Below, in pieces: positions 17,564-25,547 of a stretch of 64,000 nt of DNA. The position numbers and the translations under genes were made by a program. Under the pieces are notes generated by a model. The model saw only the letters and a program-made list of their open reading frames with translations. It was not told the origin of the DNA and made no database searches. The stretch covers positions 1-64,000 of the forward strand of contig JAFDWN010000049.1 of NCBI GenBank assembly GCA_018268465.1. Reading direction: 5' to 3'. Each line of letters starts with the position of its first letter. Positions within the stretch are counted from its first letter, which is position 1. This DNA is from Actinomycetota bacterium. Its GTDB lineage: Bacteria > Actinomycetota > Actinomycetes > Mycobacteriales > Mycobacteriaceae.

Positions 17564-18897
17564 CGGACGTAGACGTTGCGGTAATAGGCGCAGGGCTGAG
17601 CGGTTTGATTGCGGCCCGCGAACTTGAACAATCGGGTGCGAGCGTACTGGTCATCGAAGGTGCCGATCGCGTCGGAGGAAAGGTGCTGACCTCGAACGTC
17701 GGTTCCGATCACGTGGACCTCGGCGCCCACTGGATGGGGCCGAAACACCATCGATTGTGGTCCCTGGCCCGCCAGCTGGGCGTCCAGCGGCGGACTCAGC
17801 CGCTGCGGGGCAGGCAACTGATGAAAGTGGGGGGGCGTCAGGTCGATTTCAGGGCAGGGCTTCCCGCTCTCGGCGCGCTCACCCTCGCCGACATCGCCAT
17901 CGGCCGCACCAGGTTGTGGTGGGAGTACCGGAATGCCGACTTCGATGTGCCGGCCTCGACGTCATGGTCCGACATGTCGGGAACCGATCTCGGTCGACGG
18001 CTGTTTCGCACCTCTGCCGGGCGTGACATCTTCCGGCAGACCATCGAACTCCTGCTGGGCGCTCATCCTGATGACATCTCGGCGCTGCACCTGCTGCAGT
18101 ACATCAAGGCCGGGGGCGGCATACAGTTCCTGTCCGCGTTCAAAGACGGTGCACAACACGAGTTCTTCGTCGGCGGCGCCCAGCAACTCTGCATCAAGCT
18201 CGCCGAATCGTTGTCCGCAGAGGTGGTCCTCGGCCACCAGGTGGATTCGGTAAGCCAGGACTCATCCGAGGTGGTGATCCGTGCTGGAGAACGATCGTGG
18301 ACATCGCGCAAGGCGATCCTCGCGGTGGCACCACCAATGCTCGCCGGCATCGCCTTCACACCCGCTCTTCCCCCGGCGATCACACACCACGCCCACAATT
18401 CCAGGCTCGGTGCCTACTCGAAATTCGTCGCGGTGTTCGATATCCCCTGGTGGCGGGACCAAGGGCTGAGCGGCAATGCGGTCCTTACTGACGGACCGCT
18501 GAGAATGATCGTCGATGGCGCAGCCGAATCCGGGCGCGGCATCCTCATCGGCTTCTCGGTGGCCAACGAGGCCGCCCACCTGAGCACCCTGCCCGAGACC
18601 GAGCGCCGATCCATCGCGCTACGGGCATTCGCTTCGGTGTTCGGACCCGCCGCCTTGGCGCCCGTCGACTTCATCGACGTTCACTGGAGCCAAGACCATT
18701 TCGCCAAAGGCGCACCCGCGGCGTTCCTACCGCCACACGCGGCCCCCTCGACATTTCCTCCGCCTCCCGATCGGCACTTGTTCTGGGCGGGCACCGACGT
18801 GGCAGTCGCCTACAACGGCTACCTCGAGGGCGCCATCGAATCCGGAATGCGCGCAGCCGAGGAAGCGCTGGCCGCACTGCCCGAGTTCGCAGCCTAG
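17560..18897 (+). CDS. FAD-dependent amine oxidase (flavin monoamine oxidase family)
   Basis: A 445-residue flavoprotein. The N-terminal dinucleotide-binding motif GAGLSGL lies at residues 10-16, followed by the acidic end of the second strand (VIEGADRVGGK), which fits the family. The C-terminal FAD-binding segment (FWAGTDVAVAYNGYLEGAIESG) is complete. Members oxidise amines, or are recruited for protoporphyrinogen or polyene oxidation, releasing hydrogen peroxide. GGAG eight bases before ATG 17560 is a good ribosome-binding site. It is coupled to the sigma factor through a mini-ORF and followed by an SRPBCC protein and a RidA protein. RidA proteins remove reactive imines, the products expected of amine oxidation, which supports an amine substrate. 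Confidence 0.88.
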   Translation: MTDVDVAVIGAGLSGLIAARELEQSGASVLVIEGADRVGGKVLTSNVGSDHVDLGAHWMGPKHHRLWSLARQLGVQRRTQPLRGRQLMKVGGRQVDFRAGLPALGALTLADIAIGRTRLWWEYRNADFDVPASTSWSDMSGTDLGRRLFRTSAGRDIFRQTIELLLGAHPDDISALHLLQYIKAGGGIQFLSAFKDGAQHEFFVGGAQQLCIKLAESLSAEVVLGHQVDSVSQDSSEVVIRAGERSWTSRKAILAVAPPMLAGIAFTPALPPAITHHAHNSRLGAYSKFVAVFDIPWWRDQGLSGNAVLTDGPLRMIVDGAAESGRGILIGFSVANEAAHLSTLPETERRSIALRAFASVFGPAALAPVDFIDVHWSQDHFAKGAPAAFLPPHAAPSTFPPPPDRHLFWAGTDVAVAYNGYLEGAIESGMRAAEEALAALPEFAA

Positions 18898-19054
18898 CGC
18901 GGTGAAACCCACCATCTCTGCGCGAACTCACTACCGCTAACGCACTGCGACGACGACCGCCACAGGCAGCAAAACCATCCGCAACGACATGCGTCACCAC
19001 ACCGCAACGGATCCGCAGTCGTGCGGGACGGCGAAATCGAAAGGTTGACAAGAA

Positions 19055-19543
19055 ATGCCAGCATCATATGAGGTCGAGATCACGGCCAGCATCAATGCGC
19101 CCGTCACTCAGGTGTGGGACATCATCAGTGACACCGGCCGCTACGCCGAATGGGTAGGCATCGTCGACCGGGTGACCGATCACCACGGCATCGCCCGAAA
19201 AGGACAGTCCTACACCGAGATCACCCGGATCATGGGTCCGATGCGTTCCCATGTGACGTGGACCGTCCGCGAGGCATACCCACAGTCGTGGCGCCTCGAC
19301 AGCGGAGCCGGTCTGGCTCCACTCAAAGATGCCTTTACGTACTTCAAGTTCGACGAATCGCCGACAGCACCAGACGGATCGGTCACCCTGCTGACATACG
19401 GATTGCGCTACAGCATCGGGTGGGGACCAATCGAGAAGCTCATCCAGCCGGCGCTGTCGCGCATTCTCAAGGCCGGGTTCAGAACATCGATCCGCAACCT
19501 GCGGCGACTGATCCACAACGAGAGGCGCCGCGTCGCCGCCTGA
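19055..19543 (+). CDS. SRPBCC (START/Bet v1-like) small-molecule binding protein
   Basis: A 162-residue protein with the SRPBCC pattern: an N-terminal strand with VEITASINAPVTQVWDIISDTGRYAEWVGIVDRV, several strands, and a C-terminal amphipathic helix (LIQPALSRILKAGFRTSIRNLRRLI). The fold makes a deep hydrophobic pocket used by polyketide cyclases, aromatase subunits and lipid-binding proteins. No signal peptide, so cytosolic. It lies 157 bases after the amine oxidase in the same direction; the weak ribosome-binding site (AAAGG) sits about eleven bases before ATG 19055. Probably part of the sigma-controlled cluster. The ligand is unknown. Confidence 0.85.
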   Translation: MPASYEVEITASINAPVTQVWDIISDTGRYAEWVGIVDRVTDHHGIARKGQSYTEITRIMGPMRSHVTWTVREAYPQSWRLDSGAGLAPLKDAFTYFKFDESPTAPDGSVTLLTYGLRYSIGWGPIEKLIQPALSRILKAGFRTSIRNLRRLIHNERRRVAA

Positions 19544-19686
19544 GAAAACACCGACCCGACAACGGCGACGGCACCCGGATGAGCAGGGCAATATCCTTTC
19601 TCACCAATGTAATTGGATGTCACTTCGACTCGGCGGAGGCCAGCAGGTCCGCACCGTCTCACATCGATATTCAAGGAGGATCGGCG

Positions 19687-20100
19687 ATGGCCGATGTCAC
19701 GTTCTTCGCGACACCCGGTTACGGCGAAACACAGCTCGACCGCATGCACTACTACCAAGCCGTGCGCATCGGCGACAGAGTGGAGATCTCGGGCCAAGGC
19801 GGGTGGGACGACAACTTCAACTTCCCCGAGGATCTGGAAGAGGAGATCGTCAGGGCCTTCGATAACGTCGAGCGCACTTTGGCGCTGGCCGGCGCGGGAT
19901 GGGGTGACGTCGTGTCGGTCGACTCGTACCACCTTCCCGAAGCCGCGGACTTCATCGGCCACACGCACAACCGTGTCATGGTCGAGCAGCTCACGGCACG
20001 CATGGGCGACCGCGCTCCGATCTGGACAGAACTCGGAGTGCAGGCATTGGGGGCGCCCAAGATGAGGGTGGAAATCCGCGTAACGGCCATCCTCAGGTGA
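19687..20100 (+). CDS. RidA/YjgF/Rid family protein
   Basis: A 137-residue protein of the Rid family. Archetypal RidA hydrolyses reactive enamine/imine intermediates to ketoacids. The segments VEISGQGGWD, AFDNVERTLALAGAGWGDVVSVDSY and PIWTELGVQALGAPKMRVEIRVTAI follow the family pattern. The catalytic Arg of RidA (usually xxxR[VE]E near the C-terminus) appears to be present in MRVEIRV. AAGGAGG six bases before ATG 19687 is a very strong ribosome-binding site. Upstream the frame runs open but has no domain. Next to a flavin amine oxidase it could dispose of the imine product. A short palindrome CCAAT-GTA-ATTGG lies at 19604-19616 in the gap before it. Confidence 0.88.
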   Translation: MADVTFFATPGYGETQLDRMHYYQAVRIGDRVEISGQGGWDDNFNFPEDLEEEIVRAFDNVERTLALAGAGWGDVVSVDSYHLPEAADFIGHTHNRVMVEQLTARMGDRAPIWTELGVQALGAPKMRVEIRVTAILR

Positions 20101-20188
20101 CTGTTCTTGCGGTCGTGGCAGCCAGCCGCCGCGGCTCAGCCAGCACCCGATATGTCGCTCGTGATTGTTTCCGAACCTGGAGGCCGCA

Positions 20189-20512
20189 GTGAGGCCGTGT
20201 GAACGAGACGTTCATGACCGCACCCCAATCGATGCCCCTTCCGCCACAACGGACGGACTCGAATCCCAGACGACCATCAAGCGTCGGCTTTCCGAGACGC
20301 CTGCCGCATTGCTCGCGCTGACCGCGGCGGTCGTCATGACGGCGTGTGCACAGCCGCCGGCAGCACCTATGCCATCTGGCCTCGAACGCTTCTACGGTCA
20401 GCAGATCGCCTGAGAGACATGCGCCGGCACCAATTCCTGTGTCAACGAGATCGCCGCCGCCTATCTGATCGAACTCACGCAGCCGCCCGAAGGTACCTCA
20501 TGCCCACTGTGA
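20189..20512 (+). pseudogene. Remnant of an exported TAP-like alpha/beta hydrolase
   Basis: The frame from GTG 20189 (GGAGG five bases upstream) encodes a lipoprotein-type leader (LLALTAAVVMTAC lipobox) and then SGLERFYGQQIA, after which TGA (20411-20413) interrupts it. Read through the TGA, the frame continues ETCAGTNSCVNEIAAAYLIELTQPPEGTSC and ends at 20512. The first part matches the N-terminus of tripeptidyl-aminopeptidase-like hydrolases, where the TGA position is normally Trp (FYxQQxxWxxC). The second part resembles their C-terminus (Cys...xxYL...PPxGTxC). About 400 residues with the catalytic triad are missing. I read this as a hydrolase gene with a large internal deletion plus a nonsense change. 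The kinase gene starts just after. Confidence 0.6.
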
Positions 20513-20535
20513 CCGACACATCCCGGAGGACGCCG

Positions 20536-21999
20536 ATGAACCACCGGAGTACCCCCGCCATGCTGCGCACGTTGTACCTGTTCGAGCAGTTGACCGACCC
20601 GGAGCTCCAACTCCTGTGCGAACAGGGCCGCATTGAGACGCGCCCACCTGGCGTGCTGATCACCGAGGGCGACCCCGCGACATGTTTCTACGTCATGATT
20701 GAAGGCGAGATGTTGATGTCGGGACGCCTCGGCGGCTTTGACATCCAAACTCACCGCACGACCGAGCGCGGCACGTACTGCGGGGCATGGTCGGCGTACA
20801 TCCCCGAGGCGGCCCAGGTGTATGAGGTGTCGGTCAGGTTGGAGCGCCAGTCCACCTTCTTCGTGCTCGACGCCGATCGGTTCGCCGACTTCATGCGGTC
20901 AGAATTCCCCATCGCCGTCCATCTCCTCGCAGGCCACACGGTGGATAGCGTTCGGCAGCAACAGATTCTCGGACAGCGGGCCAGGCTGCTGGCGTTGGGC
21001 ACAATCACCGCCGGGTTGACCCACCATCTGAACAATCCGGCGGCGGCCATCGCCCGCGCCGCCGGCGGCCTCACCGGAAGGTACGGCGGGGTCGGACGCA
21101 AGCAAGCGCTGGTGGCCGAAGCGTTGTGCACCCGCGACGCTTTGCACGCGTTGTTCGACCTGCAGCAGTATGCGGCCGACCAAATCCGGACCTCAACGAT
21201 GGGATCGGCCAGCGCGTTGAAACGCGCACAGCGCGAAGAGCGGATCGATGACTGGCTCCACGAATACGGCATCGCCGGGTGGGACTGCGCATCGACGTTC
21301 GCGGAGGCCGGCCTGGATGTCGACTGGCTGCAGCAGGTGTCGTCGCTGGTCGCGACAATCGCGGATGGCCCTGATCAATTCGCCGGTACCCTGCAGCTTG
21401 CCGTGGAGTCACTGAGGGAGTCCGTCGACTCCGATCTACGTGTGCGGGAGGTCATCGAGTCGTGCAACCGTATCTCGGCGCTTCTCACCGGAGCCAAACA
21501 CTACTCACAGATGGATCGCGGGACCTACCAACGTGTGGACGTTCATGAGCTACTGCAGGCCACCTTGATGATGTTCGACGGTCGAATCGGCTCGGGTAGC
21601 GGCATCAGGCTGGTCACCGAGTGGGACCGCACGCTGCCCGAGATCAACTGCTATGCAGGAGATCTGAATCAGGTGTGGACCAACATCATCGAGAATGCGG
21701 TCCATGCGCTGGCCGGCGGCGGCACCCTGACCATACGGACCATGAGTGACGGTGAGACGTTGATTCGCGTGGAGGTCTGCGACGACGGACCTGGAATCCC
21801 GCACGACATCATCGACCGCGTCTTCACCCCCTTCTTCACCACCAAACCGGTCGGCGAGGGTATCGGCCTAGGCCTGGATCTGGCGTGGCGGATCGTGGCG
21901 ACCCATGCAGGCAACCTGACCGTCGAATCCGAACCCGGCGACACGCGATTCATCATCCGGTTACCACTGCACGCACCGACCCGCGAACCGCTGGCGTGA
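20536..21999 (+). CDS. Orphan sensor histidine kinase with cyclic-nucleotide-binding-type domain
   Basis: A 487-residue cytosolic kinase without membrane helices. Residues about 10-130 form a cNMP-binding/CRP-like beta-barrel (LYLFEQLTDPELQLLCEQG, PPGVLITEGDPATCFYVMIEGEM). The phosphoacceptor box is LGTITAGLTHHLNNPAAAI (about residue 155-175). The HATPase domain is complete, with N box QVWTNIIENAVHAL (about 379), G1 DDGPGIP (about 415) and G2 GEGIGLGL (about 440). The PGE-FGxGxLLGE cAMP-pocket motif is not obvious, so the ligand may not be a cyclic nucleotide. No response regulator gene is adjacent. ATG 20536 is preferred because GGAGGA lies five bases upstream; ATG 20500 is an alternative. 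Confidence 0.88.
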   Translation: MNHRSTPAMLRTLYLFEQLTDPELQLLCEQGRIETRPPGVLITEGDPATCFYVMIEGEMLMSGRLGGFDIQTHRTTERGTYCGAWSAYIPEAAQVYEVSVRLERQSTFFVLDADRFADFMRSEFPIAVHLLAGHTVDSVRQQQILGQRARLLALGTITAGLTHHLNNPAAAIARAAGGLTGRYGGVGRKQALVAEALCTRDALHALFDLQQYAADQIRTSTMGSASALKRAQREERIDDWLHEYGIAGWDCASTFAEAGLDVDWLQQVSSLVATIADGPDQFAGTLQLAVESLRESVDSDLRVREVIESCNRISALLTGAKHYSQMDRGTYQRVDVHELLQATLMMFDGRIGSGSGIRLVTEWDRTLPEINCYAGDLNQVWTNIIENAVHALAGGGTLTIRTMSDGETLIRVEVCDDGPGIPHDIIDRVFTPFFTTKPVGEGIGLGLDLAWRIVATHAGNLTVESEPGDTRFIIRLPLHAPTREPLA

Positions 22000-22075
22000 A
22001 CAGCCTGAGCAAGTGGGCGGCTGTCCAACCGACGCAAACCGGCCGCCACCGGATAGGACCCCAGCAGCGTCCCGG

Positions 22076-22101
22076 CCCGGCCGGTCACGCCCGCGGCCGG
22101 G
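22076..22101. terminator. GC-rich hairpin between convergent genes
   Basis: CCCGGCCG (22076-22083) and CGGCCGGG (22094-22101) form an 8-base stem with a 10-base loop between the ends of the kinase gene and the minus-strand oxygenase gene. There is no T tract, so it is only a candidate terminator of the intrinsic, U-poor actinobacterial kind. Confidence 0.35.
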
Positions 22102-22148
22102 TCAGGCCAGCATCCGATCGAAGGCCTGCACTCGATCGGATGCGCCGC

Positions 22149-23108
22149 TCACCCTACTGTGATGGCGTCGAGTCGCTCCTTGATGAAGTCCGCACAGGTC
22201 ACCGGCGCCAGTCCCGACACCTTGCCGATCGGCGGCTCCAGCGGGGTGACGAGTGCGTCGTGGTTGGCTTCGTAGAAGTAGATCAGCGAGACCAGGTCTT
22301 CCTCGGGGGCATGCGGCTGCGGCGGCAAGACCCGATGGCGGCCCGACGGCCAGCGCCGGCCGCTCCAGTGCTCCAGGAGATCGCCGATGTTCACCGTCAA
22401 GGCGCCCGGCTCCCACGGCGCATCCTCCCAGCCCTGTTCCTCGGAGAACACCTGCAGGCCACCGGCACCGGGTTCACGGTCGAGGATCGTCACGGTGCCG
22501 AAGTCGGTGTGCGGGCCGATGCGGAACTGGCCGGGCTGCGGCTCACCCACCACACTCACCGGTGGATAGTGGTTGATGTTCATCGTCCAGGTCGGACGAT
22601 CGGCCCGCGCGGAAAACGGATTGTCGGCCAGCCGCAATGCGTGAGCGAACAACGCCAGCAGATCGTCGGCCAACCTGCGCATGGCCGCGGTGTATTCGGT
22701 GACCAGCGACTGCATCGTTGGTACTTCGGCCGGCCAGACGTTGGGGGCGAACCAGATCCGGTCCACCTCCGGATCGCCGGTGGCCGTCTCGGCACCCAGG
22801 CTGTAGCTCTCCTTGAGGTCCGGGGGCGTCTCGGTGCCCTCGGCGTAGGCGTTGGCCTCCGCGCCGGGCGCGATCCAGCCGTGTCCACCGACGGGTACCG
22901 AATACTGCCGTTTCACGGCAGCGGGCAGCGCGAAGAAATCGCGGCTGGCGGCCCGTACCGACGCCGCGAGCACAGGATCCACTCCGTGGCCCGTGACGAC
23001 GATGAACCCCGCGCGCTGCAACCCGGCGTCGACGTCGGCGGCAACGGCGTCGGCGGCCGCCCCGCCGGCATACCAGCGCGAAATATCAATGGTCGCAATC
23101 ACACTCAC
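22149..23108 (-). CDS. Isopenicillin N synthase-like non-haem iron oxygenase
   Basis: A 319-residue member of the IPNS/2-oxoglutarate Fe(II) oxygenase family. Iron ligands are visible as H200-T-D202 and H258. The DIOX_N region spans about residues 5-110. The usual RxS motif that holds the 2-oxoglutarate carboxylate aligns with LVS (residues 272-274), so the Arg is replaced by Leu. This puts 2-oxoglutarate use in doubt or implies another anchor. Start GTG 23108 overlaps the stop of the deaminase (GTGA), and the permease overlaps the deaminase in turn, so all three are one coupled operon. Fungal thymine-7-hydroxylase belongs to this family, so a pyrimidine substrate is plausible but unproven. 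Confidence 0.85.
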   Translation of the reverse strand: MSVIATIDISRWYAGGAAADAVAADVDAGLQRAGFIVVTGHGVDPVLAASVRAASRDFFALPAAVKRQYSVPVGGHGWIAPGAEANAYAEGTETPPDLKESYSLGAETATGDPEVDRIWFAPNVWPAEVPTMQSLVTEYTAAMRRLADDLLALFAHALRLADNPFSARADRPTWTMNINHYPPVSVVGEPQPGQFRIGPHTDFGTVTILDREPGAGGLQVFSEEQGWEDAPWEPGALTVNIGDLLEHWSGRRWPSGRHRVLPPQPHAPEEDLVSLIYFYEANHDALVTPLEPPIGKVSGLAPVTCADFIKERLDAITVG

Positions 23109-23551
23109 TCGGCAACTCCGATATCTTCATTCCACAGGTCCGGACGGTCGGCGATGAACCGCTGCATCATCGTCACACAGCGCTCATCGTCGAGCACCGT
23201 GACCGACACTCCGTGCTCGGCCAGCCAGTCGTGTCCGCCGTAGAAGGTGCGGGCCTCTCCGATGACCACCGAGCCGATGTTGAACTGGCGTATCAACCCG
23301 CTGCAGTACCAGCACGGCGAGAGCGTCGTGACCATTACCGTGGAGCGGTAGTCACGCTGGCGTCCGGCGTTCCGGAAGGCGTCGGTTTCGCCGTGCACAC
23401 TCGGGTCGTCGTTCTGCACCCTCCGGTTGTGCCCCCGGCCCAGCACCACCCCGCCGGCGGTGAACAGCGCGGCCCCGATGGGAATACCGCCCTCGGCCAA
23501 TCCCTTTCGCGCCTCCTCGACGGCGACGTCGAGCATCTCCGCGGCGTTCAC
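23105..23551 (-). CDS. Yeast-type cytosine deaminase
   Basis: A 148-residue zinc deaminase that would convert cytosine (or 5-methylcytosine/5-fluorocytosine) to uracil (thymine). The zinc site is H53-G-E55 and P-C80-WY-C83. The whole chain follows fungal Fcy1, including GGIPIGAALF, VLGRGHN and the tail DDERCVTMMQRFIADRPDLWNEDIG, which in Fcy1 caps the active site. Most bacteria instead use the unrelated CodA amidohydrolase. It starts at GTG 23551, overlapping the permease stop (GTGA), and its own stop overlaps the oxygenase start. The permease supplies the probable substrate. A guanine or other nucleobase substrate cannot be ruled out. Confidence 0.85.
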   Translation of the reverse strand: MNAAEMLDVAVEEARKGLAEGGIPIGAALFTAGGVVLGRGHNRRVQNDDPSVHGETDAFRNAGRQRDYRSTVMVTTLSPCWYCSGLIRQFNIGSVVIGEARTFYGGHDWLAEHGVSVTVLDDERCVTMMQRFIADRPDLWNEDIGVAE

Positions 23552-24939
23552 ACGTTACGTTCGGCGGTGATCTTGGCGCGGCACAAGGCGAGATAACAGC
23601 CACCGGCGAGCAGGAATCCGATGAAGAAGGTGATATCGCCCAGTTGGGGAACGGCTTTCGCGACGACACCGACGAACTTCTCCTGATTGGAGAATAACGC
23701 CACCGACGCGACCAGTCCGACGAGGAACGACAGTAGCCCGTTCCAGTTCGAATACGACCTGTCGTAGAGGAACCCGGCGACGGCTTGACCGCGGCGCAGA
23801 TACTGGTCGGCGAACACCACACCGAGCCACGGCCCGATCCAGTAGGCGATGATCAGCAGGAACGCCTCATAACTGGCGGCGGCGTCGGCCAGCGCCCACC
23901 AGGCGATCGCGAACCCGGCGACCCCGAAGAACGCGGTGACCAGAGCCCGCGCGATGTGTGGCGGCAGCTTGATCCCGATAGTGACGAAAGCCATTGCGCC
24001 GGAGTAGATGTTGATGGAGTTGGCGGCGATGGCCCCGATCGCGATCGCCAGTAGGGTGGCCTTGGCCAGCCAGGATGACAGCTCGCTGGTGAACGAACCG
24101 GTGGGATCAGCCAGCGACGCCTCACCCACGGTCGCCGATGCGGCGCCGACGATCTCCAGCACAGCGCACGACAGGAACAATCCCGCCGCCGCGAAGAATC
24201 CGGTGCGCACCGTCGACACGGTGGCGGGCAGATAGCGGGTGTAGTCGGCGGCATACGGGGTCCACCCGGCGGCGTAACCGAACGAGGTCCCGACCGTCAA
24301 CAAGAAGCCGCCCATGCCACCGACACCACCTGTCGGTGCGGGGGCACCGAAGTCGGCATGCGCGAAGATCGAAACGGATGCCAGCACGAACACCACCGCG
24401 AGGACGGGAAACGCCCAGCGCTCGAAAGCCTGGACCAGGTTGTGCCCGAAGAACGCCAGCCCGGTCTGCAGCAGGACGATGATGACCAGACCGACGATGG
24501 GCGCGAAACCGAACAACGTCGACAGCGCGAATGCCCCGCTGACACTGTTGGTGGCGAACCAGCCGACCCCGGCGGTGACCGACATCAGCACCGCGGGCAC
24601 CGCATTGCCCTTGAACCCGAAGGCCAAGCGGCCCAGCACCATCTGCGGCACTCCGTGCAGCGGACCGCGCGCCGAGAGCACATAGTGGGCGACCGCGCCC
24701 AACCCGGTGCCGATCGCGATGCCCAGGGACGCCTGCCAGAAGTTCATTCCGAACGCCAGCACGGCAAGCATGCCCACGAACACGGTGGCGAATTCGAGAT
24801 TCGGTGAAGTCCAGGTCCAGAACAACTGGCTCGGTTTGCCGTGCCGGTCGGCCTCGGCGATGTACTCGTTACCGCCGGGCTCGACGGCGACGATTCGATC
24901 GCGATAGGTGCCGTCAGTGGTCGGTTCAGCGACTGCCAT
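23548..24939 (-). CDS. NCS1 family nucleobase permease (CodB-like)
   Basis: A transporter of about 463 residues in the nucleobase:cation symporter-1 family. About twelve membrane helices are visible. The N-terminal segment PGGNEYIAEADRHGKPSQLFWTWTSPNLEF is the family's conserved lead-in to helix 1, and GMNFWQASLGIAIGTGLG and GPLHGVPQMVLGRLAFGFKGN are further conserved helices/loops. It would import cytosine or a related base by proton or sodium symport. Start ATG 24939 is tentative; the ribosome-binding site is weak and in-frame starts exist upstream to 25107. It leads the permease-deaminase-oxygenase operon. Confidence 0.87.
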   Translation of the reverse strand: MAVAEPTTDGTYRDRIVAVEPGGNEYIAEADRHGKPSQLFWTWTSPNLEFATVFVGMLAVLAFGMNFWQASLGIAIGTGLGAVAHYVLSARGPLHGVPQMVLGRLAFGFKGNAVPAVLMSVTAGVGWFATNSVSGAFALSTLFGFAPIVGLVIIVLLQTGLAFFGHNLVQAFERWAFPVLAVVFVLASVSIFAHADFGAPAPTGGVGGMGGFLLTVGTSFGYAAGWTPYAADYTRYLPATVSTVRTGFFAAAGLFLSCAVLEIVGAASATVGEASLADPTGSFTSELSSWLAKATLLAIAIGAIAANSINIYSGAMAFVTIGIKLPPHIARALVTAFFGVAGFAIAWWALADAAASYEAFLLIIAYWIGPWLGVVFADQYLRRGQAVAGFLYDRSYSNWNGLLSFLVGLVASVALFSNQEKFVGVVAKAVPQLGDITFFIGFLLAGGCYLALCRAKITAERNV

Positions 24940-25100
24940 CCGTACACCGTTCACCCGGTCCGACGTCCCCGCAACCCGAGGGAAAAACCTGCCCGTAACT
25001 GGGAAGTCGCTGTGACTCAGCCAAACTGCGGACATCCGTTGGACAACCAACCACGGCCGCGCCGCCGAAGTCGGCCGCTCGTGGCCGGCCGATTCCGCCG

Positions 25101-25547
25101 TCACCACTGATACGGCAGAAACTTCCCGTCGAATGTCACCACCACACGGTCGCCCTGCGGATCGCTGCGCCGCGCAAAAGCCACCGAGAAATTGATGGCA
25201 CTCATGATCCCGTCGCCGAACTCCTCGTGAATCAGCTCCTTGAGGGCCGCGCCGTACACGTCGATGGCTTCGTGGAAGCGGTAGATCGTCGGATCGCTCG
25301 CCAACGCGGGATCAGCGACCCGGTAGGGCTGCCGCTGCAGCGCGACCGCGACATCGTCGCCTAGGCCGAGTAGCTCGGCGATCACCCGGGATTCCTCGGC
25401 GGGCATCGGGTGTTTGCCCAAGAGCGCCGCTGTGGTCCACACGAGCGGACGGTCGATCGCGTCTGCCAGTTGCGCCCAGGAGAGTTGCTTGGCCAAGCGG
25501 GCGTTGCACACCAAACGAACCGCTTCGGCCTTGTCGGTCGCGCTCAT
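25101..25547 (-). CDS. cynS: Cyanate hydratase (cyanase)
   Basis: A 148-residue cyanase that turns cyanate and bicarbonate into ammonia and carbon dioxide (via carbamate). All three catalytic residues are in place: R90, E93 and S116, each exactly six positions before E. coli R96, E99 and S122, in YRFHEAIDVYG and GDGIMSAINF. The N-terminal helical domain (LAKQLSWAQLADAI) is typical. The enzyme is a cytosolic decamer. Start ATG 25547 overlaps the cupin stop (ATGA), so the two are coupled. The PAS-AraC gene divergent from the cupin is the obvious candidate regulator. Confidence 0.95.
   Translation of the reverse strand: MSATDKAEAVRLVCNARLAKQLSWAQLADAIDRPLVWTTAALLGKHPMPAEESRVIAELLGLGDDVAVALQRQPYRVADPALASDPTIYRFHEAIDVYGAALKELIHEEFGDGIMSAINFSVAFARRSDPQGDRVVVTFDGKFLPYQW

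Noticed and set aside
19604..19616. Short palindrome CCAAT-GTA-ATTGG before the RidA gene
   Set aside because: Only five-base arms; expected by chance at this scale, so not listed as an operator.
21885..23243. Plus-strand open frame (452 codons) over kinase end and oxygenase gene
   Set aside because: Crosses a gene boundary and two clear genes; no domain. Shadow frame.
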